Shown in pieces: positions 41,522 to 52,317 of a DNA stretch of 64,000 nt. The notes beneath the pieces are model-generated. The model did no database searches, was not told where the DNA came from, and worked only from the letters and a program-made list of their open reading frames with translations. Location of the stretch: positions 806,001 through 870,000 of the forward strand of contig NW_002476317.1 in NCBI RefSeq assembly GCF_000189635.1, written 5' to 3'. Within the stretch, counting starts at the first letter, position 1. The number at the start of each line of letters is the position of its first letter. The position numbers were made by a program, and so were the translations under genes. Origin of the DNA: Tetrahymena thermophila SB210. Lineage: Eukaryota; Ciliophora; Oligohymenophorea; Hymenostomatida; Tetrahymenidae.

Positions 41522-44500
41522 ATGACATCAAAATCTTCTAAAAATATGGATTATGTTCCTGAAGACATTTATTCAAATTATAATAAAGAATAGAAGAACA
41601 TATTAAGAAACTCTAGAGAAGATAGGATTAAGTTATAGAACCTTAATTAGCGCAATGAGGACACTTTATAAAGTGAGAAAGTTATTTAAATTTAGAATAA
41701 TGAAAATCCTACTAATAGATATTACAATGACATGCAATACAGTGAAGCAAATTCATAAAATATAACTTTTTCAAGATCACCTCGAGATTAGTCAAAAATA
41801 ACAGCAATAAATATTTAGTAAAGCGATTACTAAATTGTATTAGGTTAATCTTAAGATCAAAAAGAGGCAGACTTAAAGGCTGAAGTTCCTCTTTTGGCTG
41901 ACTAATAATCATCTTCTACTTAATAAAGCTAGTTCCTAAAAATAGATTTACCTGTTAGAAGACAAGGTAAAAGATTAAGCTATGTTCATGGAATTGTTCC
42001 TCGTAAGGAGTCAAGAATGAGATCAATAATAGCAGTGATTCAAAAGCATAAAAAGGAAAATAAAGTGGATGAAATTAAGCTGATATCAAAAATAAAGCTT
42101 AGAATAAACTAATTTTTTAAGAAGTATACTTTAACAGGAAGAAGAGATAATCTAAGTAATTAAATGATCAAAAAATTTATAAATGACAAAAGTGAAAATT
42201 TTGAAGGCAAAAATGTATCTTCTTTTCAAGCCAAACTATTGTACCTATCTTACCAAATTTAAAAATTAAAGTGCTTAGATTAAATACCTTTATTTAATCC
42301 TCAACATCCTGTTTGCTTTTTTTTTTAAATTCTCTTTTGCTTACTAAACTGTATATTCTTTGTTTTTTAATGCATTTTAATAGTTTTTCCTACAGGCATT
42401 AATGATTAGATTATCTATATTTCATTAAGCATTTTTTGGCTTATTGAATTTTTGATAAAGATTAATACTTCCATTTACATAAATACAGACTTAATTTCAA
42501 AAAGAGAATAAATCATCAAATTGTACTTAAAAAATAATGTTTTGTATGATTTTATACCTTTATTATCAATACAGTTAATCTATGTGAATAAGGTTTCTTC
42601 ACTAATTTTTAAAATAATAACTTATGTCAAGCTTAAGAATGTATTGGAAGAAATTTCTGATTTGTAGAAATAGATATGTATGGCTATCAAAAAGTACTAT
42701 TATGTGTAGCTCTTCAATTTAATAAGCCAAGTCTTTATTATAGGTCATTCGATAGCATGTGCTTGGTATTTATTAGCATATTATGAGTTAGAATACATTG
42801 AAAGTGAAAATTGGTTGAGTGAAAAGGAATAAATATGGTGGAAACTCTACATTGAATCTTTATTCTGGGCTCTTACTTTGATGACTACAGGTTCAAATGA
42901 ATCAAAAACCGTTTTTGAAGCACTATTTACTTCAATTATTATGCTGTTTATTTGTATTATATTTTGCTATTTATTAGACTCTATTGGAAATATTCTGGCA
43001 GATATTAACGAAAAAGAACGAATGATGAAAAAGGATATAAATATTATAAATGAGTTTATGAGGACTCACCACATAAGCAGGTAGGCAGCATTTTTTATTT
43101 AATCTTCAAGAAAAGATTTTTTTAAAAACACTGATACTTAAAAATAGAAAAAATATTTTATTAAAAAATTTACATATTTTTAAAAATTATTAATAGAAAT
43201 TTGCAAAGGAGTGTGAATAAAGATCTTGAAAATTTCTATGAAAAGAATTACAAAAAGTTAAAAGAAGAAAATGAATCAGTCCTTCAGAAAATATCTCCTC
43301 ATTTAAAGATTTAAATCAACAAGGAAAGCTACAAAAAATATGTTGATAAGATAGCTTTTATAATAAAAAATTTTAGTAAAGAAACTATTGAAAAGCTATG
43401 TTAAAGCGTAGAAGAGCTATACTTTACTCCAAACCAGATTCTATTTAATCAAAATGATAATGATTCCTTTTGCTTAATGTATATCGTTGAAGGTTAGGGT
43501 AAATAATTTTTTACTAAAAATTAAAATTAATTAATTTAATACCATTTTACAATATTTTGTGGTTTTTATTAATTTAATTGTTTATATATTTATTCACTTA
43601 TTTTGATTTAAGAAAATTAACACTTTTTAATTAATAATAGTGGAACTTTTTAGAAAGTGTGAATAAGATCAGTCTATTCATCAAAAAATAGGTATCCTGG
43701 ATAAAGACTCGATAATAGGCTAGCACAGCTTTTTGACAGGGTAGTAAAGGATGGCAGGAGCTAAATCAAAAACTTTTTCAACAATAATATAGATATCTAG
43801 AGACAATTTTTTAAAAATTATAAAATAAAATGAGGAAGACTATTAAAAATTTTGCTTGATTAAAGATAACATCATGATTTACAAAAATTTTTATAATATT
43901 GGTGTCTGTTGTTCAATATGTAAAAACTATCTTCATTATTCTTAAGACTGCCCACTTGCACATTTAGATAGAGAACAGGCATATGGAAAAGCAAAATTTT
44001 TAGAAAAAATGAAATAAAGCAGAAGTAAATATGAAAGAAAACTTGTAAAATTTGAAAACTCTTTAGCAGTTTAATAAAAGCTATATGAAATAGCATTATT
44101 TTTTTAAGATATCATTACAGTTTCTTAAGATAAATTAAATGAATAAAAAAGTTGTGTGTATTCTGATTAAGAAAGTTAAAATAGTGAAGAAGAAAAGAAA
44201 ACATAAAGCTTAACAGAAGAGTATTTTAATTCTAAAAAAGGAAGTTAATTGTCAAATACGATGGTCGATTATGATGATGATAAAAAAAAATAAAATCACT
44301 CTTAAATTGAAAATTATTCTGAATAAATAAAATAAAAAAGGTTGTCAATTGATTATAAGAATAGAGCTATAAATATTAATGTTAATGAATTCCATGAAAG
44401 CAAAAATAAATATTCTTCTAAGGAAGATTTTGAAATTAAAAACACTAAAAATTATTTATCTCCATAAAGCTAAGAATAAGACTAAAACTATGAGCCTAAG

Positions 44501-44981
44501 AGGTCAGCTCTCAGAGATGACCATCATAAAAATATTCACTTTAGAGATGAATAAGAAAATTATAATAAATTTAAATCGTTTGACAAATAACCATCAGTAA
44601 ATTTTTCAAACATGATAATAAATATTTATTATTCTTAATTAACAGGAATTGAGTACCTTGAAGCATATTGGCACAAAATAAATTTAATACTAAATAGAAT
44701 AGAGTATGCATTTTACAGATATGCGTCAAAATAAACAAAAAAAACTCACTGCAAAAAGTATTATAGATTAACGAAAAGTTTTTAATTCATACTTATCACA
44801 TGATAATGAGGAAGCTAATTCTAAGGAATATTATTAGAGTCCTTGGGTATTTGATAAATAAAAGGATTATACTATATACTTTCCAGATGGTAATTTATCA
44901 GTAGTTTTATTTAAATATAGTAAATTTTAAAAAAAAATATAAACCAACAAAAAAATAAATAGAAAATCTTAGAGAAGATGA
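41522..44981 (+). CDS. CNG-type cation channel 5 with CCHC zinc knuckle
   Basis: Exons 41522-43080, 43197-43498, 43641-44596 and 44646-44981 (1050 aa). Same plan as its neighbours: N-terminus rich in Asn/Gln/Ser; S1 from about 255; S5 FIIGHSIACAWYLLAYYEL; turret IWWKLYIESLFW; pore ALTLMTTGSNESKT (filter 456-459); KKDINIINEFMRTHHIS linker; cNBD with FTPNQILFNQND, EGQVELFRK, IGQHSFLTGQQRMAGAKSK. Zinc knuckle CSICKNYLHYSQDC (711-724), preceded by one extra Cys, then PLAHLDREQA. An acidic, Asp/Lys-rich segment of about 210 residues, then the last exon with SPWVFDKQKDYTIYFPDGN. Introns 1 and 2 (116 and 142 nt) are the longest at those positions in the array. It ends the array; the next gene is on the other strand. 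Confidence 0.88.
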
Positions 44982-46417
44982 TCAAAAATAAACATTTCTA
45001 TTTAATTTTGTATTTAAGCAATTATTTATTCAAAATAATTTACATTTTAGTATTTTTTTATATCTTTTTTATTTTATTTTTTAACCTTATTTTTGTAATT
45101 TTACTGACTAGTTTAATAAATTATTTTTAATTTAATTTTGGTTTAAATATCCAAAAAAATTAAATCTCATCTTGTCATCTTGGTTATTTAGATAGCTATC
45201 AAACAAATATATAATAAATAAATTATCTAATTATTTTATTTAATTAAGAAATTATATCAACCAATAAGAGAATTACTTTTTAATCTGTGAAATATTTATT
45301 AATAAAATAAAAATAAAAAAATTAATTAGTTTATAGAAAAGTTTATTGAAATTTATGTTTATTATAAATTAAAATAAAATTAAGAATGATTATTGAATTT
45401 ATTACTTAAAAAATAATATGAAAAACTATATGATAGATTGTCATAATTAAAATAAACTTTAATTTTGCACATATAAATTTCCAAATAAAATTATAAAGTT
45501 AATTTCAATTAATTATGTATTCGATTATTTTTTAAGCATGATTAGATTTTGACAGTCAAAATATTATTTGTTTGTTAACTTGATGATTACGTGTTTTAGG
45601 AAAAAGAAAAAATTTTATTTGGTAAAATTGTGTGTACTATGAATTACTCATTATCATTTATTTATTTAAAGGTTAAATTAAATATTAGGAGTGAATGTGA
45701 CGCAATTTATATTTTAGAATAATTCAATTTGTTCTTTAGATTAAATTTTGTTTTTCGATCTGATAAAAATTTTTAATTTGAACACAAAAACGCCAAATTA
45801 AATAGGTGTTACCAAAAATATTATTTATTAACGAATCGAATAAAGAAAAAGAATATTAGAGGATGACAAAATATGACAAATTAATTTATCCATAATTTTT
45901 TCAATATTTTTGAGATGTAAGAAGAGTAAAAAAAAAGAGTTATCTTACAACTTGATTATTATAAATTTCAAAAATACTACGTAATTACACAATAAATTTT
46001 ATTTTAAATGATATATTTTAATTTTTTAATGTCTTTTCTAATAGAATTTAAGAAAAAATTGTTTGACACACACCCATCTTAATTTAATTAGAAATTTTAT
46101 TTACTAAAATTTTAATTATCAAAAATAAAATTGTATAATAGCATCAAAAAAAAACACATTTTATTAGAATCAAAGGAAGTAATTATTAAATTTTTTGTAT
46201 CGAAGTAATATTTTGATTACACATATTCAATATATATTTATTAATTTAAGTACTATACGATATTCAAATATTTATTTTGATATATATTTTAGTTTTGAGT
46301 ATTTATTTTTTTATTTATTTACTATGCTTTTAATTTTTTATTTCTTTAATTATTTATCTATCTATGATTCAGTGCATAAATTTATTCCAATCTATTTTAT
46401 TTTTCAAATTCATTTTT
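44982..46417. other. Convergent intergenic region
   Basis: 1.4 kb between the stops of channel 5 and the dehydrogenase. Very A/T-rich, with poly-A and poly-T runs; short open frames here have no coding character. Confidence 0.6.
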
Positions 46418-47470
46418 TCACAATCTAGCTGCTTGAGGAGCATAAGGAATTTCTTCGACTTTATTGACAAGAGTTGAGAGCAAAATTTTACCTTCAGACA
46501 TGTGCTTGAGATAGAAACGAACAGCATCTCCGATTTAGAAGAGAGGGTATTTTTTAATGTACTTTGTGGCTAATACGTCTCTATACATGGGACCAATTTA
46601 AGCATATAATTCAAGTAATTATTTACGGTCTATTCTCTTGAGTTGAGTGCTCAACCAGAAACCTTTTATTTTCTTCTTTTTGAAGATAAGATCGAATTGA
46701 CTTGCTTCACTGTTCTTCATTGACAAGTTACCGTAAATGTAAGCTGTGGAACCATCAGGCATATTTTTAAGAATGACTCCAGCAAGAGGACCTCCAACAG
46801 CATCGAAAGATATAGTGGCATCAAGCTTTTCAGAAAGGCTACGAAGATCTTCTTCAAAATTAGGTTCATCGGTTATGAGAATGTGCTCACAGCCTTCTTC
46901 TGCTCTCAAGAGATTAGCTTACTCCTTACGACGAACAATATTGATAACTGGTATATTATTGTGCTTGCAAATTCTATAAAGCATACGACCTAAAGCTGAA
47001 GCAGCAGGATTATTAACTACAGCTCTGTCTTCTCTTTCTTAAACCTTCTTGAACATCAAAACAACAGACAAGGGGTTTACTAAGCCAGAAGCACCTTCTT
47101 CGAAAGAGTAGTTATCAGGGAAGGGGATGGCTTGAATAGCTTCAGCAACAGCGTACTCAGCAAAGCATCCGTGTTATCCCTTTTCAACAAGGATAGATAC
47201 CTTTTTGCCAATTAAACTCATAGCATAGGGATCAGCACCTGCATCAACAACAATACCAGCACCTTCAGAACCAAGAGTGACGGGGATCTTTTTTTGAGAA
47301 GAGTAATAACCCTTCATAAAAGAAAGATCAGCTGGGTTGATAGGTGAAACTATGATCTTAACTAAAATTTCAGAATGTCCAGGACGAGGAACTGGGACAT
47401 CAACATAAATTGGGGGAGCTCCGTATTTTTCTAAAACAAGAGCTTTCATGGTGGGAGGAACGGTCTACAT
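46418..47470 (-). CDS. Zinc-type alcohol dehydrogenase-like / quinone (enoyl) reductase, MDR family
   Basis: Single exon, 350 aa from the ATG at 47470 (a second in-frame ATG at 47449 would give 343 aa; the first has the better A-rich context). NAD(P)H-dependent medium-chain reductase. MKALVLEKYGAPPIYVDVPV and EILVKIIVSPINPADLSFMKG start the GroES-like domain; LGSEGAGIVV follows; the nucleotide-binding half has NNPAASALGRMLYRICK and VINIVRRKEQANLL, then FDAVGGPLAG and YIYGNLS. The structural-zinc cysteines of true alcohol dehydrogenases are absent, so it fits the quinone/2-enoyl reductase branch. Base composition is clearly richer in G+C than the neighbours, with codons such as AAG, TTC and GGT, typical of a highly expressed ciliate gene. 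It uses TAA for Gln, so it is adapted to this code. Substrate unknown. Confidence 0.88.
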
Positions 47471-48174
47471 GTTTTTTTTTTACCTTGTAAAAGCTAAATA
47501 AATATTTAAACTTAAATGGTGTTTGTTAAAATAAATTTAATGATTAATTGATTATGTTTAAAATTTTTCTGGCAATAAATTTATTATCTGATTGAGTGCA
47601 ATTTAAATAGAGGTATTCATCGGAAGAGTTAGTTTTATAATATTTTTAATCAACCGTGTCATCAGACGAAAAATTCATCTGTTTCTGACAATACTAGGAA
47701 AAAATCTTGATAATCTGTTTGATTTGGAAAAAATTAAGCAATTAGAGTGTAATTTGAAATTAGTTAAATAATATTTATATTTCATCACAGATAATGTGAA
47801 CATTTATTTATAGTTTGCACTAAGAATATCGAAAAAAATTAAAGTGCATAAGATTTTTCCCCATAAAAAATGAAATTTAGTTAAATTAATTCTTCACAAG
47901 CGATTGCAAGCAATAATAGCGAGAGCTAAATCAAATCTTTTCATTCTAAATAGAATTCTCCTAGAACCTTCTAGAGGAAATCGACGCAATATCAGAGTTA
48001 AAAGTTAGAATAAAAGAGAAGTGTACATTTTTTTTACAAAAATTTTATTTGTTATAAGGAAGCAAATTTTGGTCCTTTCACATTTAAGATGTTCTTCATA
48101 ATTATTTATATTATTGTTTTGCTATTATGTACATTATTATTTTTAGAATATTTTCTAAAAAATGAAAAAATATG
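47471..48174. other. Divergent intergenic region
   Basis: Between the divergent starts of the dehydrogenase and the coiled-coil gene. Contains a doubtful small frame (next entry). Confidence 0.5.
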
Positions 48175-48274
48175 TCGTTCAATCTTTATTTTAAAAAGAA
48201 TTCAAAGGAATTGGTAGAAGAAAGATCGCAAGAAGATATCTTCTAAACATAAGTTAACATATAAAATTAATTGA
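47870..48274 (+). CDS. Doubtful small open frame, one possible membrane segment
   Basis: 134 codons from ATG to TGA. The first 50 residues (rich in Ser, Gln, Asn, Lys) have coding character; the middle holds a hydrophobic run FFIIIYIIVLLLCTLLFLEY. It overlaps the start of the next gene in another frame by 100 bp, so at most one of the two readings is right there. It may be an upstream exon of something else, or chance: with TGA as the only stop, long open frames are common. Confidence 0.2.
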
Positions 48275-51200
48275 AAAACAATGATCTGATGCAAATTAGC
48301 GAAACATTTCGTTAATTCTTAGAAAATAAAAAATCAGTATCATAAATGATGGGCTAATTATAGCTCAAGTCAGCGTTAGGATCAAGTACCACAAACAGTA
48401 GAAAAATGAAGCATCTTTCATATTAGAGTTCTCCAAATGGGAGTCCTTTGTTTAAAAGCAAGTAAATCCTAGTTGCAAAAAGTAATTCATCAGTAAAAAT
48501 GAAGTTGGAGTAGTTAAGTAGAGAAAATAGTATGAATGTTAACGATATTGTAAATAACAACAATAATAATTCCTTTACTTACGCTAAAGATAATTGTAAG
48601 TCATATAATTTATATTTAATCACAAATTGCTCTATTATTTTTTTCTAAAATTCTAAATATTATTCAAACTTATTATCTATCAAACAAATTAATTGATATG
48701 AACAATAAGGTTACCCATCATTTGATTATATTTCGATCTATACTTATTTATTAATTTTATTGTCAGTCATAACTGTATTTAGCATTATTAAGTTGAACGT
48801 GTAATTACATCTAACTATTATTTGTAAATTTCATTAAAAAAGCCCTTCTAGCCCAATAATTGAGATCTAAAACTCCAAATGACGCTAAGCACAGATTTAA
48901 TAAGAGGCAACCTAACATCAGCTTGTACAACATAATAAAAAGTCATCAAATAAAGCAGACCGAATAGAGATTCAAGAATGCAAAACAAAATGGATAAAAC
49001 AGTTTTGGAATAGAAAATTTAGTAAATGAAAACACTGAAAACCAGCAAATATTTAAAAAATATATGAGTGAGTTAAAAGCCGCCTTGAATTAGGAAAGAT
49101 AAACCAGATAAAAGAAAGAGGAGTAGGAAGGTTTATAAAAAGACTTTCCTTAAAATCAAAGAGATTTGTATAGTGTTAGCAATGACATTTATAACTTTTA
49201 CAAAGAGTTTGATATCAGGACTGAAAGAGTTCTCTTTTTTAATAAATCTATTTTGAATGATATGATGAATTAAAATATTTCTGATAAAAATAGTATACTA
49301 AACATTCACTAGATTGAATAAAATCTTGAAAGGCTAAAAAAAAATTTTTTAAGTATTGTCTAAAATGGGTTACTAGAAATTAATTAAAAGCTGACCATAG
49401 CAATAGCTGATATCTTGAGATGCTATAACTTAATTGTAGATAAATTATGCGCTGATATTATTACAATACAAGAATAATAAAAAGAAAATATCCATGTTAA
49501 GCAGTAAACTAAAACATTTTTAATTTTTTTAAATAATTTTGATAAATTGGTACTTTTAATTAAAAAAGCGTTTAAAATCTAGAAGAGGAAATTATTAGAT
49601 TGAGAATTAAACTAAATGACTAAAAAAAAAATACTGAAATACTTCAGTAGGATATTGAGACTAAGCAAAAATATTTCTCAAGTAAGATAAAACATTAATC
49701 TATTTTGAATTAATCTTTGATAAAAGAGCTAAATGATTCAGAAACACAATTGTAGAAAAGTCTTGAGCAAACTCAAATACCTACAAACAGCAACAATACA
49801 AATAAAGATGAAAGATAAAATATAGTTTTATTGAATGATGAGAACTTATAAAATATAAATTAAAAATAATCATCTTAAACATAAAAACCATAAATTGATT
49901 TATTAAATATTGAGAATGTTGATAAAATCAGTTTGGTAGAAAGGAATTTATGCATTGAAAAATCTTTGAAGCCTTAGCTAAACTATGAGGAAGAAGAGGT
50001 CAAAACAAGAAAAACTAGTTCTTCATCTATTTCTTAATAGCAATAAGATAAAAATGTTTTAACTACTTAATTTTTGATGCACATAAAGCCAACCACAACG
50101 AGAAGATATTCATTTGTTAAATAAGAATCAATAAGTTAGACTTAAAAGTTGAGTTTCAAAACTCTTTTGTAATTACCTTTTTGGAAAGGAGTAAAAAAAA
50201 GTTTATTTTATGATAATTTGAATTTTTTATTGGTTTTTTATTTAATTTAAATAGATTGACACCTTGCAAATGCAGCCTGATATGAATAAATAGGATTCGC
50301 TTGAGTTGAGGGAAATAGAAAAATATATAGAGTATATCATAAACAAGAATTAGAATAAATTTGAAAAGCAACTTTTCAATAACTTCCAGCCAAACTTTAT
50401 TCAAAAAATAATTGTAATTAATTATAATTGAAATTATTTCATTTTATTTCTATAATTGTAAATATAGATTGCTCTTTCGTAAAATAGCTAAATCATAGGT
50501 CCTTAAAAAAAATATTACAAAATTATTGAAATAGTATAAAAAATGAGAAATTATTTTTAGAGAGAACAAGTCAATTTAAAATAAATGAATTTAAACACTT
50601 AGATTTTCCATCTATTCTGCTAAATAACACCTTACGAAAAAGCTCTATAAAACTTACAGCAGCTAACTCTTATGAAAAATGTTAACTTTTACCAAAAGTT
50701 ATTACAAAATGACCCAAAGTCTCTTCATTTGATAAATAAAATATGGTTTAAACTTCATAAAAAAATAGAAAAATATACACATGAAAATATAAAGTATGAT
50801 TTAAGTTTTTTTTCAATAAAAGATTTATTATTTATGTTAACAAATAGCTCTCTGTATAGTGATTATATAAGTATTCAAACTGTTCACATATGGATAGATA
50901 AATTAATGAAAAGAAAATCCTAACCAATACATTTGCTTGTATTTACCAACTTGCTTAGCTTTTGTGAAATAAGAAAAATAAATGGTTTTCTAAATGAAGA
51001 TTAAAAATTTGAATTTTTATTTTGTTACTATCTTAGCTACAGAGAATATAAAAGATAAAGTGTGTTAGAATAGGCTATTGCAGATTTTATAAGAAATGAT
51101 GATAATTACAAAAATGATGAAGTTTTTTAAAAAAGAAATGGAGAAAAATAAGAATTAAATAATTTTAATTTAATGTAATCTTGTGGCAAGTAACTAGTTG

Positions 51201-52007
51201 ATAAAATGCAGTAATATGTTGATTTGGATTCTCTTATTAAAATTATTTAAAACGATTATCTAAATAAAGACTACTGTATTTTAAATAAAAATAATTTATC
51301 TTCTTACTATGATCGCTTGACATAAAATCAAGAAATTCGTATAACTACACAAAATATTATTTCAAAGCTTACTTTTTATACATCTTCAATTGCTGAATAT
51401 AGAGTGCACAAATATGATGCAGTTTCCCTAATAACTTATTTCATTATGTATGAATTAGATGAAGCATATAATTTTATTTAAGATGTAAAAATGTTATTTT
51501 TTTCAAAGAATTTTTATTAAAAAATGTAATTAAAATATAATACCAGGATTACAAAGAATCCGGAAGAGAATATGAAATATCATTTAAGGTAAAAGATAAT
51601 AAGTACTTCAATAATATAAATCAAAGCGAAATGGAGCTTTCTATATTCTTTAACTAACTCAGTCTATAGTTTTAATAGTATAATATCGAAGAAAAAACAG
51701 GAATTACTGCTGAAAGCTATATGTTCAATTATGGAAACGGAATATTTTTAAATGAGTATATAAAAAATATTAATTAGCACTAATTTATTGATAGCTTTCC
51801 ATATTTGCTTGAAAAAAATAGAAGTATTTAATTTAATTTAAATTTAATTAAATGTAAACTACTTTTTTTTTTACAATAGGTCCTCCAAAAGAAAATTAAA
51901 CTACAAATAAGAAAGAACACATATTTAATAGTAAAAGTTTTAACCTTAACAAGTCTTAAAAATAAAAGCTTACAACTTAGCAAAACAAAAGTGTATATAT
52001 TCAGTGA
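48175..52007 (+). CDS. Coiled-coil protein of unknown function
   Basis: Seven exons, 48175-48595, 48852-49503, 49569-50190, 50255-50413, 50468-51484, 51547-51853 and 51880-52007; phases agree (1101 aa). Not recognised. Residues 1-140 are low-complexity and Ser/Asn-rich. 140-360 are helical (QIFKKYMSELKAALNQE; RTERVLFFNKSILNDMMNQ), then a clear coiled coil VQNLEEEIIRLRIKLNDQKK. A Ser/Gln-rich linker follows. The last 450 residues are helical and hydrophobic in a way that suggests a folded domain (WFKLHKKIEKYTHENIKYDL; FIKDLL-like repeats) but match no family known to me. No membrane segment or signal peptide. The last exon could instead splice at 51993 into the next entry, making one 1737-aa protein. 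Confidence 0.7.
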
Positions 52008-52317
52008 ATAGTAAACTTATCTATTTATAAAATGTAATTTATGTTTTGTACATTAGATATTTATTTTTCACTAATCAAAAATAATTAAATAAAAATAAAA
52101 TAAAATCCTTCAATAAATAATTCAATCTCACAAAGATTATATTTGACACTATCTTTTTTTCCTGAATTAATGAAAGTCATTATTTTATTTTATTAAATTA
52201 AATAATTATTTTTTGAGTTAATTTGATTCATATAGTTTCATTATTCTTGCTTTATTACCAAATGAAATAAATTTTTTATAAGATTAAATTATTTTAAAAT
52301 AAATATTTTTATTCTAG

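Noticed and set aside
46195-46428. Plus-strand hydrophobic frame before the dehydrogenase
   Set aside because: It is made of A/T-rich intergenic sequence with Phe/Tyr/Ile only, has no family features and runs into the dehydrogenase's 3' end.
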